DNA from: Neonectria sp. B-13
Taxonomy: Eukaryota; Ascomycota; Sordariomycetes; Hypocreales; Nectriaceae
Assembly: GCA_002682825.1 (NCBI GenBank)
Contig: NOKP01000003.1
Span: 620,001-684,000 of the forward strand
Reading direction: 5' to 3'
DNA length: 64,000 bases
Of this stretch, positions 37,908-49,269 are shown piece by piece. Positions within the stretch are counted from its first letter, which is position 1. Each line of letters opens with the position of its first letter. A program made the translations under genes and the position numbers. The notes below the pieces were generated by a model, which saw only the letters and a program-made list of their open reading frames with translations, was not told where the DNA came from and did no database searches.

Positions 37908-38690
37908 ATGCGACAATCGACAGCAACATTGACCCTCTTCGCCCTTGCGGCATCGCTGGCTGAGGCAGCTTCCACAACTCGCACGTCTACTAAGACCATA
38001 TTTCTTCCCTCTCGTTCCACAGGCAGCGCTTCTAGAATATACGCCTCCGTTATCACAGAAGTGTCCTCTAGGACCGAGTATCTCCTTGCCTGCCAGACTG
38101 CGTTTTCGTCCCCGTACAGCTGCGATGGCCCCTTCAACGGCGTAACTGTCACCTACGGCGCCTCCGAAATGGACGTCAAGATCGGAGCTGCCACGTACGA
38201 CTGCGAACTTGGCTCGTCGGCCGTGTGTGCCACCAAGACAGCCGCTTCGGACGATGAATCCACCACCACCTTGAACTCCCGCGAAAGCTCTTCGTGGATG
38301 ACGGCCATCACCGTGCTCCACGTGGAGAAGAAAACCTCCAAGACGTCCAGCTCAAAGACCTCGACAGCAAAGGACGCAGCGGAGACCGACAACAACGACA
38401 ACAATGGCTCAGCGCTCTGCAAGCGGAAGACCACAGGTCACTCGGGTAGCGACAGCGGTTCAGACTCGAGTAGCGGTAAATCGGGTAGCGGCAGCGGTTC
38501 AGACTCGAGCAGCGGTGGATCGGGTAGCGACAGCAGTTCAGATTCGAGCAGCGATGGATCGGATTCGAGCAAGTCGTCAAAAAGCAAAGGCGATAATGGA
38601 AGTTGTTCGGCGAGTTCCAAAGTCACACGAGATCTAGGCGTTTCGGGTCTGCTGCTTGGTGCTAGTCTTGTTTTTGTTTTTGCGCTGTAG
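37908..38690 (+). CDS. GPI-anchored surface protein with Ser/Gly/Asp repeats
   Basis: Single exon, 260 aa. A signal peptide (MRQSTATLTLFALAASLAEA) leads into a mature region of about 120 residues with four cysteines (LLACQTAF, YSCDGPF, YDCELG, AVCATKT) and a GVTVTYGASEMDVK stretch. A Lys/Ser/Thr-rich linker then leads into a Ser-Gly-Asp repeat (about residues 180-225). A C-terminal hydrophobic tail (GVSGLLLGASLVFVFAL) fits GPI attachment. The architecture (small Cys domain, extended Ser-rich stalk, GPI signal) suggests a cell-wall protein displayed at the surface. No family name is recognised. The repeat is encoded by a 39 bp minisatellite and may vary in copy number between strains. Confidence 0.85.
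   Translation: MRQSTATLTLFALAASLAEAASTTRTSTKTIFLPSRSTGSASRIYASVITEVSSRTEYLLACQTAFSSPYSCDGPFNGVTVTYGASEMDVKIGAATYDCELGSSAVCATKTAASDDESTTTLNSRESSSWMTAITVLHVEKKTSKTSSSKTSTAKDAAETDNNDNNGSALCKRKTTGHSGSDSGSDSSSGKSGSGSGSDSSSGGSGSDSSSDSSSDGSDSSKSSKSKGDNGSCSASSKVTRDLGVSGLLLGASLVFVFAL
38443..38570 (+). repeat. 39 bp coding minisatellite
   Basis: About three copies of a 39 bp unit (GGTAGCGACAGCGGTTCAGA core followed by CTCGAGYAGCGGT). It encodes GSDSGSDSSSGKS-type repeats in the stalk of the surface protein. Confidence 0.8.
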
Positions 38691-38892
38691 GGCAGATGAG
38701 GTGTCTTGTGGAAGTTGAAGACGTGCTTACTACTTGCACATGGTGGTGTAGAGAACGAGGCATCTGCGAAGAAGGAATATTTGGTCTCGAAATTGGAATT
38801 CTTTCATGATTTATGTATATGTCAGGAGCTAAATTAAGAAGGTCTCAGTGTTTGCCTATTGCCTATTGCCCATTGCCCATCACATTCAACGA

Positions 38893-39735
38893 CTAACCAA
38901 TCTCTACCCTGCTGAGAAACCCCAAGACAACGTCCCACATGGCGACGGGGTTAGAATACATTGGAAAGTGTCCAGCACGACAAATTTCTGCAAGCTCCAC
39001 ACCGTTGGAAGCAAGAACCGGCAGATACGTCAAGGTGGCATGCTGCTCGCCAAACATAAACATCTTCGGGAAAGGCGCTGAGATGAACTTGGTTACCAGG
39101 TCACCGTTGTCAGAAAGTTCCACCATTGATTCGAAGATCCCCTTGATGGCCTCGGGCCTTACTCGATCACGCAAGCCGGCTGCATATATTCCACTTGCGT
39201 AGAATGGCGATTGCAGCGTGCGCTCGATAAAGTCGTCGAGAAACTTGTTGGGCTCTGCTTCAGGATATCCGAGTAGTTGGCGGGTGATGAAGCAATCCTC
39301 GGCCGCCAGGTTGCCTTTGATGTTGATGAAACTGGCGACGGCATGGGGAGCTTGATGTGCTAGCTCTAGGCCGGTCAAGCCACCCATTGAGTGACCGACG
39401 AGGTGAAACCTCTTGACTCCTAGATGTTGGAGTACAGCTTGCGCCGTCTTGACGAGGAATTCGATATTCGGCTTTGAAAGGTCATCGCAGAAGGTTTTCC
39501 CGCAGCCGGGGGCATCGTATGCAATGAAGGGGCGCCCTTGAAAAGCTTTGTTGAGGCCAATGTCGATGTAGTCCTCCTTGGTGCTTCCCCAACCGTGAAG
39601 AAATAGGATGGGAATGAGCGTGCCTTCACGCCGGACGACCGCGACGTCCAAGGCGGTCTTGTCTACCGTCAGCTGTAGCCGCTCGTGAATGAGTTGAGGC
39701 TGTGGCTGCTCCGCTTTGATTGCCATGTCGATCAA
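38893..39735 (-). CDS. Alpha/beta hydrolase
   Basis: Single exon, 280 aa, soluble (no signal peptide or membrane helix). Fold signatures: the HGWGS oxyanion-hole turn at about 50, YDAPGCGKT, the nucleophile elbow GHSMGG at about 115-120, and the catalytic-His motif AGHFPMYSNP near the C terminus, with an acid in the GEQHATL region uncertain. It resembles the broad MhpC/haloperoxidase-like group of hydrolases (esterase, C-C hydrolase, lactonase), and the substrate cannot be predicted. It lies 625 bp downstream of the P450 gene on the same strand, so a joint role in metabolite processing is possible but unproven. Confidence 0.88.
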   Translation of the reverse strand: MIDMAIKAEQPQPQLIHERLQLTVDKTALDVAVVRREGTLIPILFLHGWGSTKEDYIDIGLNKAFQGRPFIAYDAPGCGKTFCDDLSKPNIEFLVKTAQAVLQHLGVKRFHLVGHSMGGLTGLELAHQAPHAVASFINIKGNLAAEDCFITRQLLGYPEAEPNKFLDDFIERTLQSPFYASGIYAAGLRDRVRPEAIKGIFESMVELSDNGDLVTKFISAPFPKMFMFGEQHATLTYLPVLASNGVELAEICRAGHFPMYSNPVAMWDVVLGFLSRVEIG

Positions 39736-40360
39736 TGCCCAGCAGTAGAAGATGGGTGTAAAAAAGAAAGATGCTGTCTGGAGGCTGGGGAAGTGCTGTG
39801 CCTCAGGTTCAGAGTGACTTCGTTTTGAGATGTTTATCGTCTGGGAGCTGGGCCAGAGATGGGCGACCTTTATATAATGGTCATATGTTTCTGCTCTTGA
39901 CCATTTCGCAAGGCCTTACATAATTGTAGTCTTCTTTCATCGGCAATATGTTGTCTTTTCGGCTCCTGGCTTGACGTGCCCGTTATACGGCGACTCCGAC
40001 ATCTGGTGCATAAGATGTAAGGACACACTGGCGATGCGCAGCCAATCGATGAGTCTGCTCTGACCGAACAAGACAGAAAACTCCTCTTCGATGGAGACCG
40101 GCTACTCCCTACTACCAAATATATGGAGACCGGTTACTTTAAGGCATTTATTCCAGAGTTGTGTGATCAATTTCAACGGGAAAAGGCGCCGAGTCGTGAA
40201 TTTTGATTCGGCGGTTGGTTCCCAAGGCCGAGAGGCCGATGGAGTGTCGGCAAAGTCAGTGACACGCCGAACTAAGGGGACTGGTTTCAACAACACGCTT
40301 ATTTAGGCTTTGAACATAATTACTCAAGATAGCTGCTATGTATTATGTGCTTTTCCCAAC
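39736..40360. other. Intergenic between P450 and alpha/beta hydrolase
   Basis: Holds the promoter of the hydrolase (TATA-like TTTATATAA at about 39869-39877, about 135 bp before its start) and the P450 3' region. No gene is seen. Confidence 0.55.
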
Positions 40361-42016
40361 TCAGAATTTCCGCGGCGAAATCCTCACGGTGAGTGGCTCC
40401 TTTATCCAGTTTGTGAACACGCGCATGTTCTGGTGGTCATTACGTGGATCCCACAAAGTCCAAGACTCATCGCCGGTCATTGCTACATCGTTGTGCCATA
40501 GAAGCTTGGCCGTAATCAGTCTCTGCTCCATATACGACAAACTGTGGCGGTCGGTTAGTTGAAGTCTTATAGAATCTCTCATGTGGACACTTACTTGCGG
40601 CCGATGCATCCCCGAGGGCCTAGCGAGAAAGGGTTGCTTGCTCCAAGTTTATCCGTCGCGTTGGCTTTATCCAGCCACCGCTCCGGTCGGAACTCGTACG
40701 GGTCTTTGAAGTTGTCCTCAGTGTGAGTTGCCGCCCACATACAAGTCGACACGGTTGTGCCAGCTGGAAGGAAATTCCCATCCACGCTGTCTCCCCCGGC
40801 AGGGACCGCCCTTGTGAAGCCAATGGGGGCGCTGGGGAAGATTCGAAGACCCTCCTCAAGTACAGCCGTCAGCCACGGCAGCTTCACAAGCTCCTCGTAC
40901 GTTATTTCGTCGTCGCTTTGGAAGGCACCTCTGATCTCGGCTACAAGCTTATCCAAGACACCCTTGTTCTTGGGCCGTAGGAGATGGCTGAACAGGCCTG
41001 CCATGAAGCTTCCTGTCGTTTCCGAGCCAGCGATGATGAATAGGGCTCCATTGACGATGATCTCATCCTGGTTCAAGTTATCTTTGTCCTTCTGGTTCAT
41101 GAGGTAGTAAAGGAAATCTCGGTGCTGATTGTTCCCCGTCTGTTGAATTCGCCTCATGATCTTCTCCCTTGAGTACTGGAGGTGCTTTTTTCTTTGGTCG
41201 CGTAGCTCCGTTGGTGCAAATATTCTCAGAAATAGCTGCTGCAGGCGACTGCCAGTTGTCGCTAGACGGCGACTTGCCTGTTCGATGGCACCCGCCTTGA
41301 TGGACTCCGAGATGACCGGGACCCAGAATCTCAGATCGCTGCTTGTTAGGCAACCGAAAGGCTCACCTAGTGAAAGATGACCTATGATGTCGAAAGTAGT
41401 ATAGGAAAACCAGTCGGCGATGTTGCACACTTGACTGGTGCTCGCAAACTCGTTCATCTTATCCCGAAAGACATCGACGTAGTTCTTAATGAGGTATTCC
41501 TGTTCTAGAAGCGCCTTGGTACTAAAGGCGTGCGAGAGGGCCCGTCTCTGACGTGCATGGTCCACATCGTCGGCCATGGTGATGGTGACCACACCGGGAA
41601 CCGACTGGATGGATCCGACGTGGACTGGATCTTTATGAAAGATTTGATGGCCGGGCCGACTGCCATATATGTCTTTCCAGGACTTTTCAGAGTTGAATGA
41701 CAGTTCCGTTGGGGTCACACGGACGACTGGCCCGTACAAATCGTGGAGCTGCTTGACGTAGAAAGGAAGACGACCGCGGAGGAGATAGTAGCTCAAGGGA
41801 ATTGAAGAGATTCGATTGAACACAGGCCCGGGATATTTGGCGAGAGGATGGAGGTAAAGCCGGTACACTCCAACTGCAACGAGATAAATGGAAGTCTGAA
41901 GATGTTAGGCTTTGAAGCTCATGGACATAATCGTGTTCCCTTACCAGAAGAGCAAGACAAGCGCAGAGCGTTGGGAGGCTTGCATGTTCTGCGATGGAGG
42001 TATTGGTGATGGCCAT
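40361..42016 (-). CDS. Cytochrome P450 monooxygenase
   Basis: ER-anchored heme-thiolate monooxygenase. Exons 42016-41945, 41895-40595 and 40541-40361 give 517 aa. The N terminus (MAITNTSIAEH then a hydrophobic anchor spanning the exon 1/2 joint, TSIYLVAVGVYRLYLHPL) precedes the proline hinge KYPGP. Conserved elements: I-helix AGSETTGS, K-helix EEGLR (ExxR), FRPERW, and heme loop FSLGPRGCIGRN, whose last residues are completed by splicing to exon 3 (NLSYMEQRLI). All catalytic elements are intact. The overall text resembles the CYP65 / isotrichodermin C-15 hydroxylase-like group common in fungal secondary metabolism and detoxification. Substrate is unknown and no backbone synthase gene is adjacent. 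It borders the putative catabolic cluster and could belong to it or to the flanking hydrolase. Confidence 0.94.
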
Positions 42017-43902
42017 GGTTGCCGTATTTGTTGCATTGGAATAAACAACAATGAATTCCTCGCCAAGAAGAATCAATGATTGAGAAGATGCCGTGGACTT
42101 CATCGCATGTATTTATGGGGATCTGGGGTAAGTGGTGTCCTTCCCCACAACCCGCGCCGGGTATGAACATCCGGGCTCAGGCATCACGGAGTCAGCCAGT
42201 CGGGTCTGCAGCGCCGAGGAGCAGCGAATTACGTTTGGTTAGAATGTCATCGACAAGCACCATACGAATGGGTTGAGAAGAGCAAAGAGGTTGTAATTGA
42301 AACCGTGATTTCCAGAAGGGAAAAAAGAAAGGTGTAACGCTATTGCTGTATTCTTGTCGTCCGCTGTAGCCATTCGTCATGTCCTATCGCGTAGTGAGCT
42401 CGATCGTGCTTCGATCAATACTCCCGGGGTCGAAGGCCAGAAACAATCTTTTCCTATCCTCTCTGGGGGTTTTGGACAATGTTTGAGATGGAAGCGGAGC
42501 TCAAGTTCCTAATTTCAAAACGGGGGGAATTGTCTAAAACTCCCTTTAACTGCGAAACTCTCCACCTTACCCTTTGCCACTTGTGACTTGTTTCATGAAG
42601 CACAGCTGTCCAAATTTGCTAGGCAGTAGCATGGCATTCAATTCATCTATAATTTTAGGGCTGCGGGTCTTAGAGTGTACAATTCGGGGTCCCCGAGGCC
42701 ACACTCCCCGAGATCTTAGTCTTCCACGCCGGGAATATTGGCCCTCGGGACGGGTTTGGCGCATAGGAACGAGCTCATGGACAAGGAGTTCAACCATTTT
42801 CAAAATCTTGCGCAGTCTAAACAACGCCGTCAACGTCCCTCCTTTGGACGGACGTGACGAGACACCCCGGGTAGCTTCGACTGTATAACAGTATAAAAAG
42901 TTTGTATAATGACGGCAACACAAATCAATGGCTAGGATAATACCTAGTTGAGAAGGAATAATATCACAAAGAGTCGTCAAGTCAACACTTGCTCTGCGCC
43001 ACGGGTTAATTCTTGTTATCGTTAGGTTATAGGTGGCTCTTTATTCTCACATAGAATACTCAAGAAGTTGTCTGAGATACAGAGTTCCAAGGCTAGTAGG
43101 GATGAGAGACATGATTACCACTAAGTCGCAATTCGTGCGTTGAATGTCGTATGCAAGCTATTGCCCTGTGGCAGACCCAGACCTAGTGAGACATGTCGGC
43201 GGCGATGCGTGTGGATGAGCGATCCAGTGGTTCAAACCCAGTCAAAATCGTTCCCTAGATGATGGAAAGTTGTATTCCCCGATGAGGTGATTGTTTATCC
43301 CTCAGGTGAACATTATGCGAGGGGAGGATGTTCTGTTTAATGTTGACGATGAGCGTCACCCCGCATCGTCACCCCAAACCTCGATGGGGGAAAGTGAGAG
43401 AAATGAGTGGGAAGCACGGCCAATAACATCCATGTTTTGGATGGCTTCTCTCAGAAACAAGGGTAGAACTGGGGTGAGGGAATAGGAAGAGCAGCCTGGT
43501 GAGACTACGTGATGGAATGTGGATATGCTTTTAAGTTCGACGCGGTGCCGTAACCTTCATTAGTAATTGGGCTGTAAGATGATCTACTCCTCCTAACAAC
43601 CAACGTGCACGTATTTGTCTTGGCAAATCCTACTCTAGCATCAAGCCATGGCCCCCCTACCGTCTTGCCGGACTCTAGATCTGACGCCGAGTCGCCAGTT
43701 GTGTCTCCACCTTCCCCGGCTTTGACGAACATGTCCGCTTCCCCGCACTATTCCTACCCCAGATTCTTTTGCGCGTACTAGCGTCGGCATCGCGAGCAAA
43801 GTTATAAATACAGGAAAGGGAACGACCAAGACGTGAAGCAGAAGACCAAAACCCAGCGCTCGCACTCGTCTCCAACAGCCAACAGAAACAACCCAACGCA
43901 AC
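42017..43902. other. Divergent promoter region between P450 and ACS transporter
   Basis: 1.9 kb without a supported gene. Frames at 42,567-42,980 have no recognisable domain. The final 100 bases (43,800-43,902) are a typical transporter leader with TATAAATA at 43803-43810 and CAAC-rich sequence before the ATG. Confidence 0.55.
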
Positions 43903-45866
43903 ATGGCGAGTATCAGAGAGAACCGCACGTCCAAGGACGACTACAACGTCAATCATGTCAACAGCGTGCTGGATGAGAAGCCAGTCAACACTGAGGAGCG
44001 AGACTACACTGGCACCGCTAAGAAGACTGACCCTGAGGAGATCCGGCTTGTAAGGAAGCTGGATCTCTGGATTATGGTAAGCCGATACCCGATACCCCCT
44101 TCTGCCTCCAAGGCTAACCTCTGTATCTTTGTAGCCGTGCCTGTGCACCATGTACTTTCTAAACTACGTCGATCGAAACGCCATTGCGCAGGCCCGTCTC
44201 AATAATCTCGAGGAAGACCTCAACATGACTGGAAACGAGTTCAATACCACCGTGTCAATGTACGACAGCCTGTAAAGCTAAGAGAGGACAACGAGCTAAT
44301 GGCAACCTGTAGTTTATTTGTTGGCTACGTCTTGATGCAAGTCCCAAGCAACATGTTGATCACCAAAGTCAGACCAGGCATCTACATGAGTTCGTGGATG
44401 CTTGTCTGGGGGGTTGTCTCTGGTACGTTACGCTTCTCAGTACCTCGGGCCTCTCAAAGCTAACTAGAGATAGGTTGCACCGCTCTCGTGAAGGACTACA
44501 GTGGTCTTGTTGCCTGCAGGTTCTTTCTCGGTATTACTGAAGCACCTGTATGTCTTAAACCCTATATCCCTTTCCGAGCTGTTGTCCCTGACCATTTCTA
44601 GTTCTACCCAGGAGCCACCTACATCCTGTCCATTTTCTACACTCGCAAAGGTATGTTCAAGCCCAGCAAGGCATGAAGAAAGCTAACCGAAGCCCCTACA
44701 CAGAGGTGGCATCTCGAATTGCCCTCCTTTACTGCGCCCAGATTCTTGCTACAGGCTTCTCTGGGCTCATTGCAGCAGGCATCTTTGCTGGAATGGACGG
44801 CCTTGCAGGTATTGCCGGATGGCGATGGTATGTCCCTTGCCAGTTTCCCACTGGTACCCAAAGTTGACCAAATCGCAAGGCTCTTCATTTTGGAGGGTGC
44901 TGCCACAGCTGTCGTTTCTGTTGCCGGCTTTTGGCTCCTCCCCAACACTCCCATGACAACACGTTGGTTGACTGAGAGCGAACGAGAGCTCGCCCATTCT
45001 CGTATGGAAAAGGACAAACTATCTGATGCGGATGATAACCCGGCATCATCATGGGACGGCCTCAAGCAAGCATGCCGTGACAAGAGGACCTGGCTTTTCT
45101 GTTTGATGCAGAACTTCCATCTCTCAGCATGTTCATTCAACTCATTTTTCCCGACGTAAGAAACCGGTCCTGTTATTAAACACTAATGAATTACAACTGA
45201 CAAACTATTGGTCTTAAGTGTTGTCAAGACTCTAGGCTTCAACACAACCATCACCCTCGTGATGACCTGCCCGCCGTTTATTTTTGCAGGCGCTGCAGGC
45301 ATCTTCTTTGGCTGGAGCTCCGGCCGACATCATGAGCGCACGTGGCACATTACTGCTGGCCTTTCCATTGCCATGGTTGGATTCGTGCTTGCTGCGTCGA
45401 CCTTGAACACGGCCGCCCGCTACGTGGCATGCTTTATCTTCCCCATGGGAGCATATGCTGTGAACTCGGTCATTATTGGATGGGCATCGTCCACACTTTC
45501 TCAGACGAAAGAGAAGAAGGCGGTATGTGGAATTGAAGCTGCTCGATACTTTCTGTTGGCTATGTACTAACCTCCGCCCGTGTAGGTTGTCCTCGCCATG
45601 ACTAACGTCGGTGGTCAGGTATGTTTATACACTTGATAGTCCGATTAGAACGTTTTCTAACATATTCGTCCTAGATTGGCTACATTTATGGCGCCTACTT
45701 GTGGCCTAAGAGCGATGATCCCAGATATGCCATTGGGTTCGGTGCGTCGGCTGGCTTCGCCCTCTGCTCCATCCTCTGCGCCTGGTGCATTCGAACCCTG
45801 TTGGTTCGGGAAAACCGGAGGATTCGAGCCTCGACCTCTGAGCAGGTCAACCTTTATGGATACTAG
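43903..45866 (+). CDS. MFS anion:cation symporter (nicotinate/allantoate permease type)
   Basis: Plasma-membrane uptake of a small organic acid or vitamin-like anion. Ten exons: 43903-44076, 44135-44259, 44313-44422, 44474-44547, 44602-44650, 44704-44827, 44880-45155, 45219-45522, 45586-45618 and 45675-45866, giving 486 aa. Family text: KLDLWIMPCLCTMYFLNYVD before and in TM1, RNAIAQARLNNLEEDL, PSNMLITKVRPGIYM, CRFFLGITEAPFYPGATY, GWRWLFILEGAAT, FWLLPNTPMTTRWLTESER, and the C-terminal GYIYGAYLWPKSDDPRYAIG. These place it in the ACS/Dal5-Tna1 group. Members often sit inside fungal catabolic clusters as the substrate importer. Its neighbours here (regulator, CoA-transferase, ring-cleavage dioxygenase) support that role. 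Substrate is inferred only. Confidence 0.93.
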
Positions 45867-46347
45867 TCGCATGTTCAGGAAAGAACAAGCAGGAAACAAA
45901 TCAGGCTCGAAGGGACGGTGGCAGAACGCATTATTGAGAATAAGAGAGTCTGATATGCGATTATTGTCAGCTCATATAGGTACTAACGAGTTGTTGTTCA
46001 ACATGTGGGAATCCTGATTTTTGAACGACTTCTGCTTCTTTGACCATGATCGATTAGAGCATGTCGCCAAGTGAATTAATAGTTAACCACATGATCTAGA
46101 CAACCTCGGTGTGAAACATTTTGGAATCGTCATTAAACTTTCATGTCTTTCTTAAATATTTGATCTGGGTTTCGCTTCAAACTAAAGTCTCTCAGGAAAG
46201 ATAGTTGTCTCAACTTCTGAGCTGTCAACATCAAACTTGTTATCAAAACGCCCCAGCTAATTATTATTGAAACAAACCACGCTCAGAAGTGCTTCCGCCC
46301 ATGTTTATTGAGCACCAATAATATTTATGAGAGACCCTTTCTCCTCG
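45867..46347. other. Convergent intergenic region
   Basis: AT-rich 3' flanks of the transporter (+) and the Zn2Cys6 regulator (-). No gene is seen. Confidence 0.6.
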
Positions 46348-48645
46348 CTATAAAATAAACTCATTGTAGGTCATTGAGGCTCTTACACTCGTTTCAAGTC
46401 CACCTGAATCCATCTCTAGCATGCCTGCATCAACAGTAGGGTAAAGAGGCATTGTCTCGCCAAAGGTGTCAAACCAGAGCAAGCTTGGTGATATTGCTGG
46501 TATCAGTTCGGAAAACCCAGCTCCTAGGTCATTTGGTTGCTGCCCAGGGTCGGGGTCCATATCCAAGGCTGGTGTCTGTACTCTTGGCGCCGAAGTGCGG
46601 GACACTGTTCTTGGGCTCGTAGATCTGTCATCTTCGACCTGCATCTGATCCTGACCATCGTCTGAGTTTCTAGCTGGGACTCCGATGCTGTGAATACTAC
46701 CGAACAGCCCACCCACAAGATGGCTTTGGCGTTCCATCTTCCACCGCGCTCTCATCTCCATGTACTTGTCGCACGCCCCTTGCAGATGCTCGAGTATTAG
46801 TAAATGTCGTTTCGCCACTGGGTCATGAACCGCGAAGCGGTTGAGGGTGCTCTTGGCCAAACGCAAGCTGCGTTCTATTGGAAATGATGCATCAAAATCG
46901 CCGAAAGTCGCGACGCCAAGAACAAGCCCGGAGACAAACACGGCGTTTATCATGAACGGTAACCTCTTAGGGATAAGCTCAGCAGACAGCATGGTCTGCA
47001 AAAGATCCACAGTGTGCATGGCCGCTTCGAGGCATGCGTAGACGAGGACCTGGTTGGAGGAGGAAGAAACGACTCGCTTCTCTTGGCTGGTAAGAACCGA
47101 ATTGGGGTTACAGTCCACGTGCGCAGACACGTCTTTGAGGAGGAATGGAAGGGATAGGAGGATAATGGTCCAGTACGCCGTCTGCTTGAGGTGAAGAAGG
47201 CCCATGTTGGGCTGTTTCGTGCCGTCCGAGACGTCGATTAGCTCGCCGGGCCGGATGCCGTCTATTTCGAAGCCATCACGAGACTGAGCTGCCCAGCGCC
47301 GATGGTGTTGACTAATTCTCTCAATGACTTCGGTGGAAATCATTCGCTTCGCATAAATGTCCAAAAGAACCGACTCGAATATCATGGAGAGATCGTTACA
47401 GGCCGAGTAGTCGTCCTTGCTCGCTGTGTCTCTGGTCTCTGACGTGGATGGTGGACGCCCCAAAGAAGCACTCATAAAGAGATCAAGAATCCGGATGGCT
47501 TTCCACAGCCGTTCTCTTGTTCGGCATTCCGCGGGTGGAAACAAGGCAGAGATATCCTTGCGGTGAAGGCCAAGGGCATAAGCAGCCCGGACGGCCATGC
47601 CTAGATACATGAAGGCGGAATTTCGCCGCGAGGCGCCAAGAAGATACATCGTAATGAGTGCAAAGGCTTGTATCGTGGGAATATCCGGATCCTCCATGAG
47701 CGTTTCAACAGTCAGATAGCGAGCATAGTTGAAGAATGTCTCAGCCAAGCTATCCTTGTCTTCGGGGCCTGTCTGGGCTCCAATCGCAAGCACAAGGTAG
47801 TAGACAGGGCTTGCTGGGTCGGCTTTGTCGTTGTCCGTGTTTTGCCAGATATCGATGGACGCGTCTAGCTCTTCCCGGTCGAACAGCAGCAGTACACAAT
47901 TGGTAGATTGCACGTACCACCGCTGGAGGTACTCGACCTCCGCGGGAGACTGCTTTGGCGGAGGGTTCTGGGCGCTCGACATGATCCATCCTCGTCGCGT
48001 GTCGGGCGACGACTCGACAATCAGATGTCGCAGCGGATCGTCGACGAAGGCACAGCTCCCCAAACTCTTCCTGACGATCCGACGGATATTCTGCACGAAC
48101 GAAAGCGTGGCAGAGTCCCCGATGAACATGTACTGCCCCTTGGTGTCCTTGATGAGCCGAGACATTTGCGGCACCCGAGCTGGGAACCCTCTGGAGAGCA
48201 ACTGTGACGAGGACGATGGCCCGTCACTCGACAGCCCGGCAGGCGATACAAAAGCATCGGCGCCGTCGTTGCGAATTGGAGACGGCCCGGTGACGGGCGT
48301 CGGTTGGCCGCCGTCGGGGTGCCGGCCAGGACTTAGCCGCTCCGGGGGCGGGCCGCCGCCGGCCGGAGAAGTTGCCTCATTCGAATTTCTGTAGTGATCG
48401 GGGTCCGGGCTCGGCAGCGAGGAGGCCAGAAGCGGGAACCGGGTTGTGGAAGATTGACAGTCCCGGCCAAGTCCGCGTCGTACACATCGTCGACAGGGCC
48501 GTAGACCGTCACAACGCTGCTTGCGGTGCTTGCAGTTCTCACATGCCTGAGCACAGCGTTTCCGCTCGCCATCGCGAATCTTCTTTGTCGGCATCGTGTC
48601 TCGGTCTCTTGTCGCCACTTTCTTCTCAAGTTCCTCGGCCTTCAC
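46348..48645 (-). CDS. Zn2Cys6 transcription factor with fungal-specific middle homology domain
   Basis: Probable pathway-specific regulator acting in the nucleus. Single exon, up to 765 aa. The second ATG at 48594 (MPTKKIRDGERKR) would remove 17 residues and is equally plausible. The binuclear zinc cluster ACENCKHRKQRC followed by PCRRC and GRDC has C-x2-C-x6-C-x5-C-x2-C-x8-C spacing. A basic stretch precedes it, and a long Pro/Ser-rich linker follows (about 70-150). The fungal-specific domain (about 200-560) contains FNYARYLTVETLMEDPDIP, AFALITMYLLGASRRNSAF and AVRAAYALGLHRKD, typical of the middle homology region. The C-terminal tail is acidic with Pro, a likely activation segment. It lacks introns while its neighbours are intron-rich. 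Position between the transporter and catabolic enzymes suggests it controls them, probably through CGG-containing sites. Confidence 0.94.
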   Translation of the reverse strand: MKAEELEKKVATRDRDTMPTKKIRDGERKRCAQACENCKHRKQRCDGLRPCRRCVRRGLGRDCQSSTTRFPLLASSLPSPDPDHYRNSNEATSPAGGGPPPERLSPGRHPDGGQPTPVTGPSPIRNDGADAFVSPAGLSSDGPSSSSQLLSRGFPARVPQMSRLIKDTKGQYMFIGDSATLSFVQNIRRIVRKSLGSCAFVDDPLRHLIVESSPDTRRGWIMSSAQNPPPKQSPAEVEYLQRWYVQSTNCVLLLFDREELDASIDIWQNTDNDKADPASPVYYLVLAIGAQTGPEDKDSLAETFFNYARYLTVETLMEDPDIPTIQAFALITMYLLGASRRNSAFMYLGMAVRAAYALGLHRKDISALFPPAECRTRERLWKAIRILDLFMSASLGRPPSTSETRDTASKDDYSACNDLSMIFESVLLDIYAKRMISTEVIERISQHHRRWAAQSRDGFEIDGIRPGELIDVSDGTKQPNMGLLHLKQTAYWTIILLSLPFLLKDVSAHVDCNPNSVLTSQEKRVVSSSSNQVLVYACLEAAMHTVDLLQTMLSAELIPKRLPFMINAVFVSGLVLGVATFGDFDASFPIERSLRLAKSTLNRFAVHDPVAKRHLLILEHLQGACDKYMEMRARWKMERQSHLVGGLFGSIHSIGVPARNSDDGQDQMQVEDDRSTSPRTVSRTSAPRVQTPALDMDPDPGQQPNDLGAGFSELIPAISPSLLWFDTFGETMPLYPTVDAGMLEMDSGGLETSVRASMTYNEFIL

Positions 48646-49269
48646 TATGGCCCCTCGGTTTTGACTGCCTTTACCCGTCGCCGTATCTCTTCCTCAGCTG
48701 CTACTTGCGCATACATTCACATCCGTTTGTGACAATATGGCCTCGACGCCGTGCCTGCTTGCTGAGTTAGCAACTGCCGATAAGTCACTCTGGCCATCCC
48801 AACACGCGTCTCATTCCGTTCCACGAGTATAGACCACCCTGCATGAAGAGCAGACGACACCGGAAACTCCACTCATTTGAGCGTTGAGAAGACTTACTGT
48901 AGAACATCTGGTGGAGGCTGGATTCTACGAATGGTGTTCGAGAGGCTGAGAACGTCTCGTCCACGTTCCACACACAGTGGGCAAATGCAGGATTCTGGGT
49001 ACAAGTACTCCCGACCCGAATTGCCGATGACTCCCGCCCCTCATTTGTCGCTCCGCTTCGCTTTCAATTGGATGGTGGTCACAAACTATCTCCACATTCC
49101 TCACGCCACGAGACCGCTTTCCGACATGTCGGCTAGTAGCGTAGTACAGTAGTCGATACCTAGCCTGACACGTCTGGATCGCTCAAAGACAACAAAACCA
49201 TCCAAAAGGATATACAATCAATCGTATTCATCTTCCCAATATTAACATCTCACCTATTATCGTCACACT
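48646..49269. other. Divergent promoter: regulator / SnoaL-like gene
   Basis: 624 bp shared upstream region between the Zn2Cys6 gene (-) and the SnoaL-like gene (+). No gene is seen. A short shared promoter of this kind allows co-regulation. Confidence 0.6.

Noticed and set aside
43220..43245. GGTTCAAACCC motif suggesting a tRNA
   Set aside because: No T-stem of five pairs and no cloverleaf can be formed around it.
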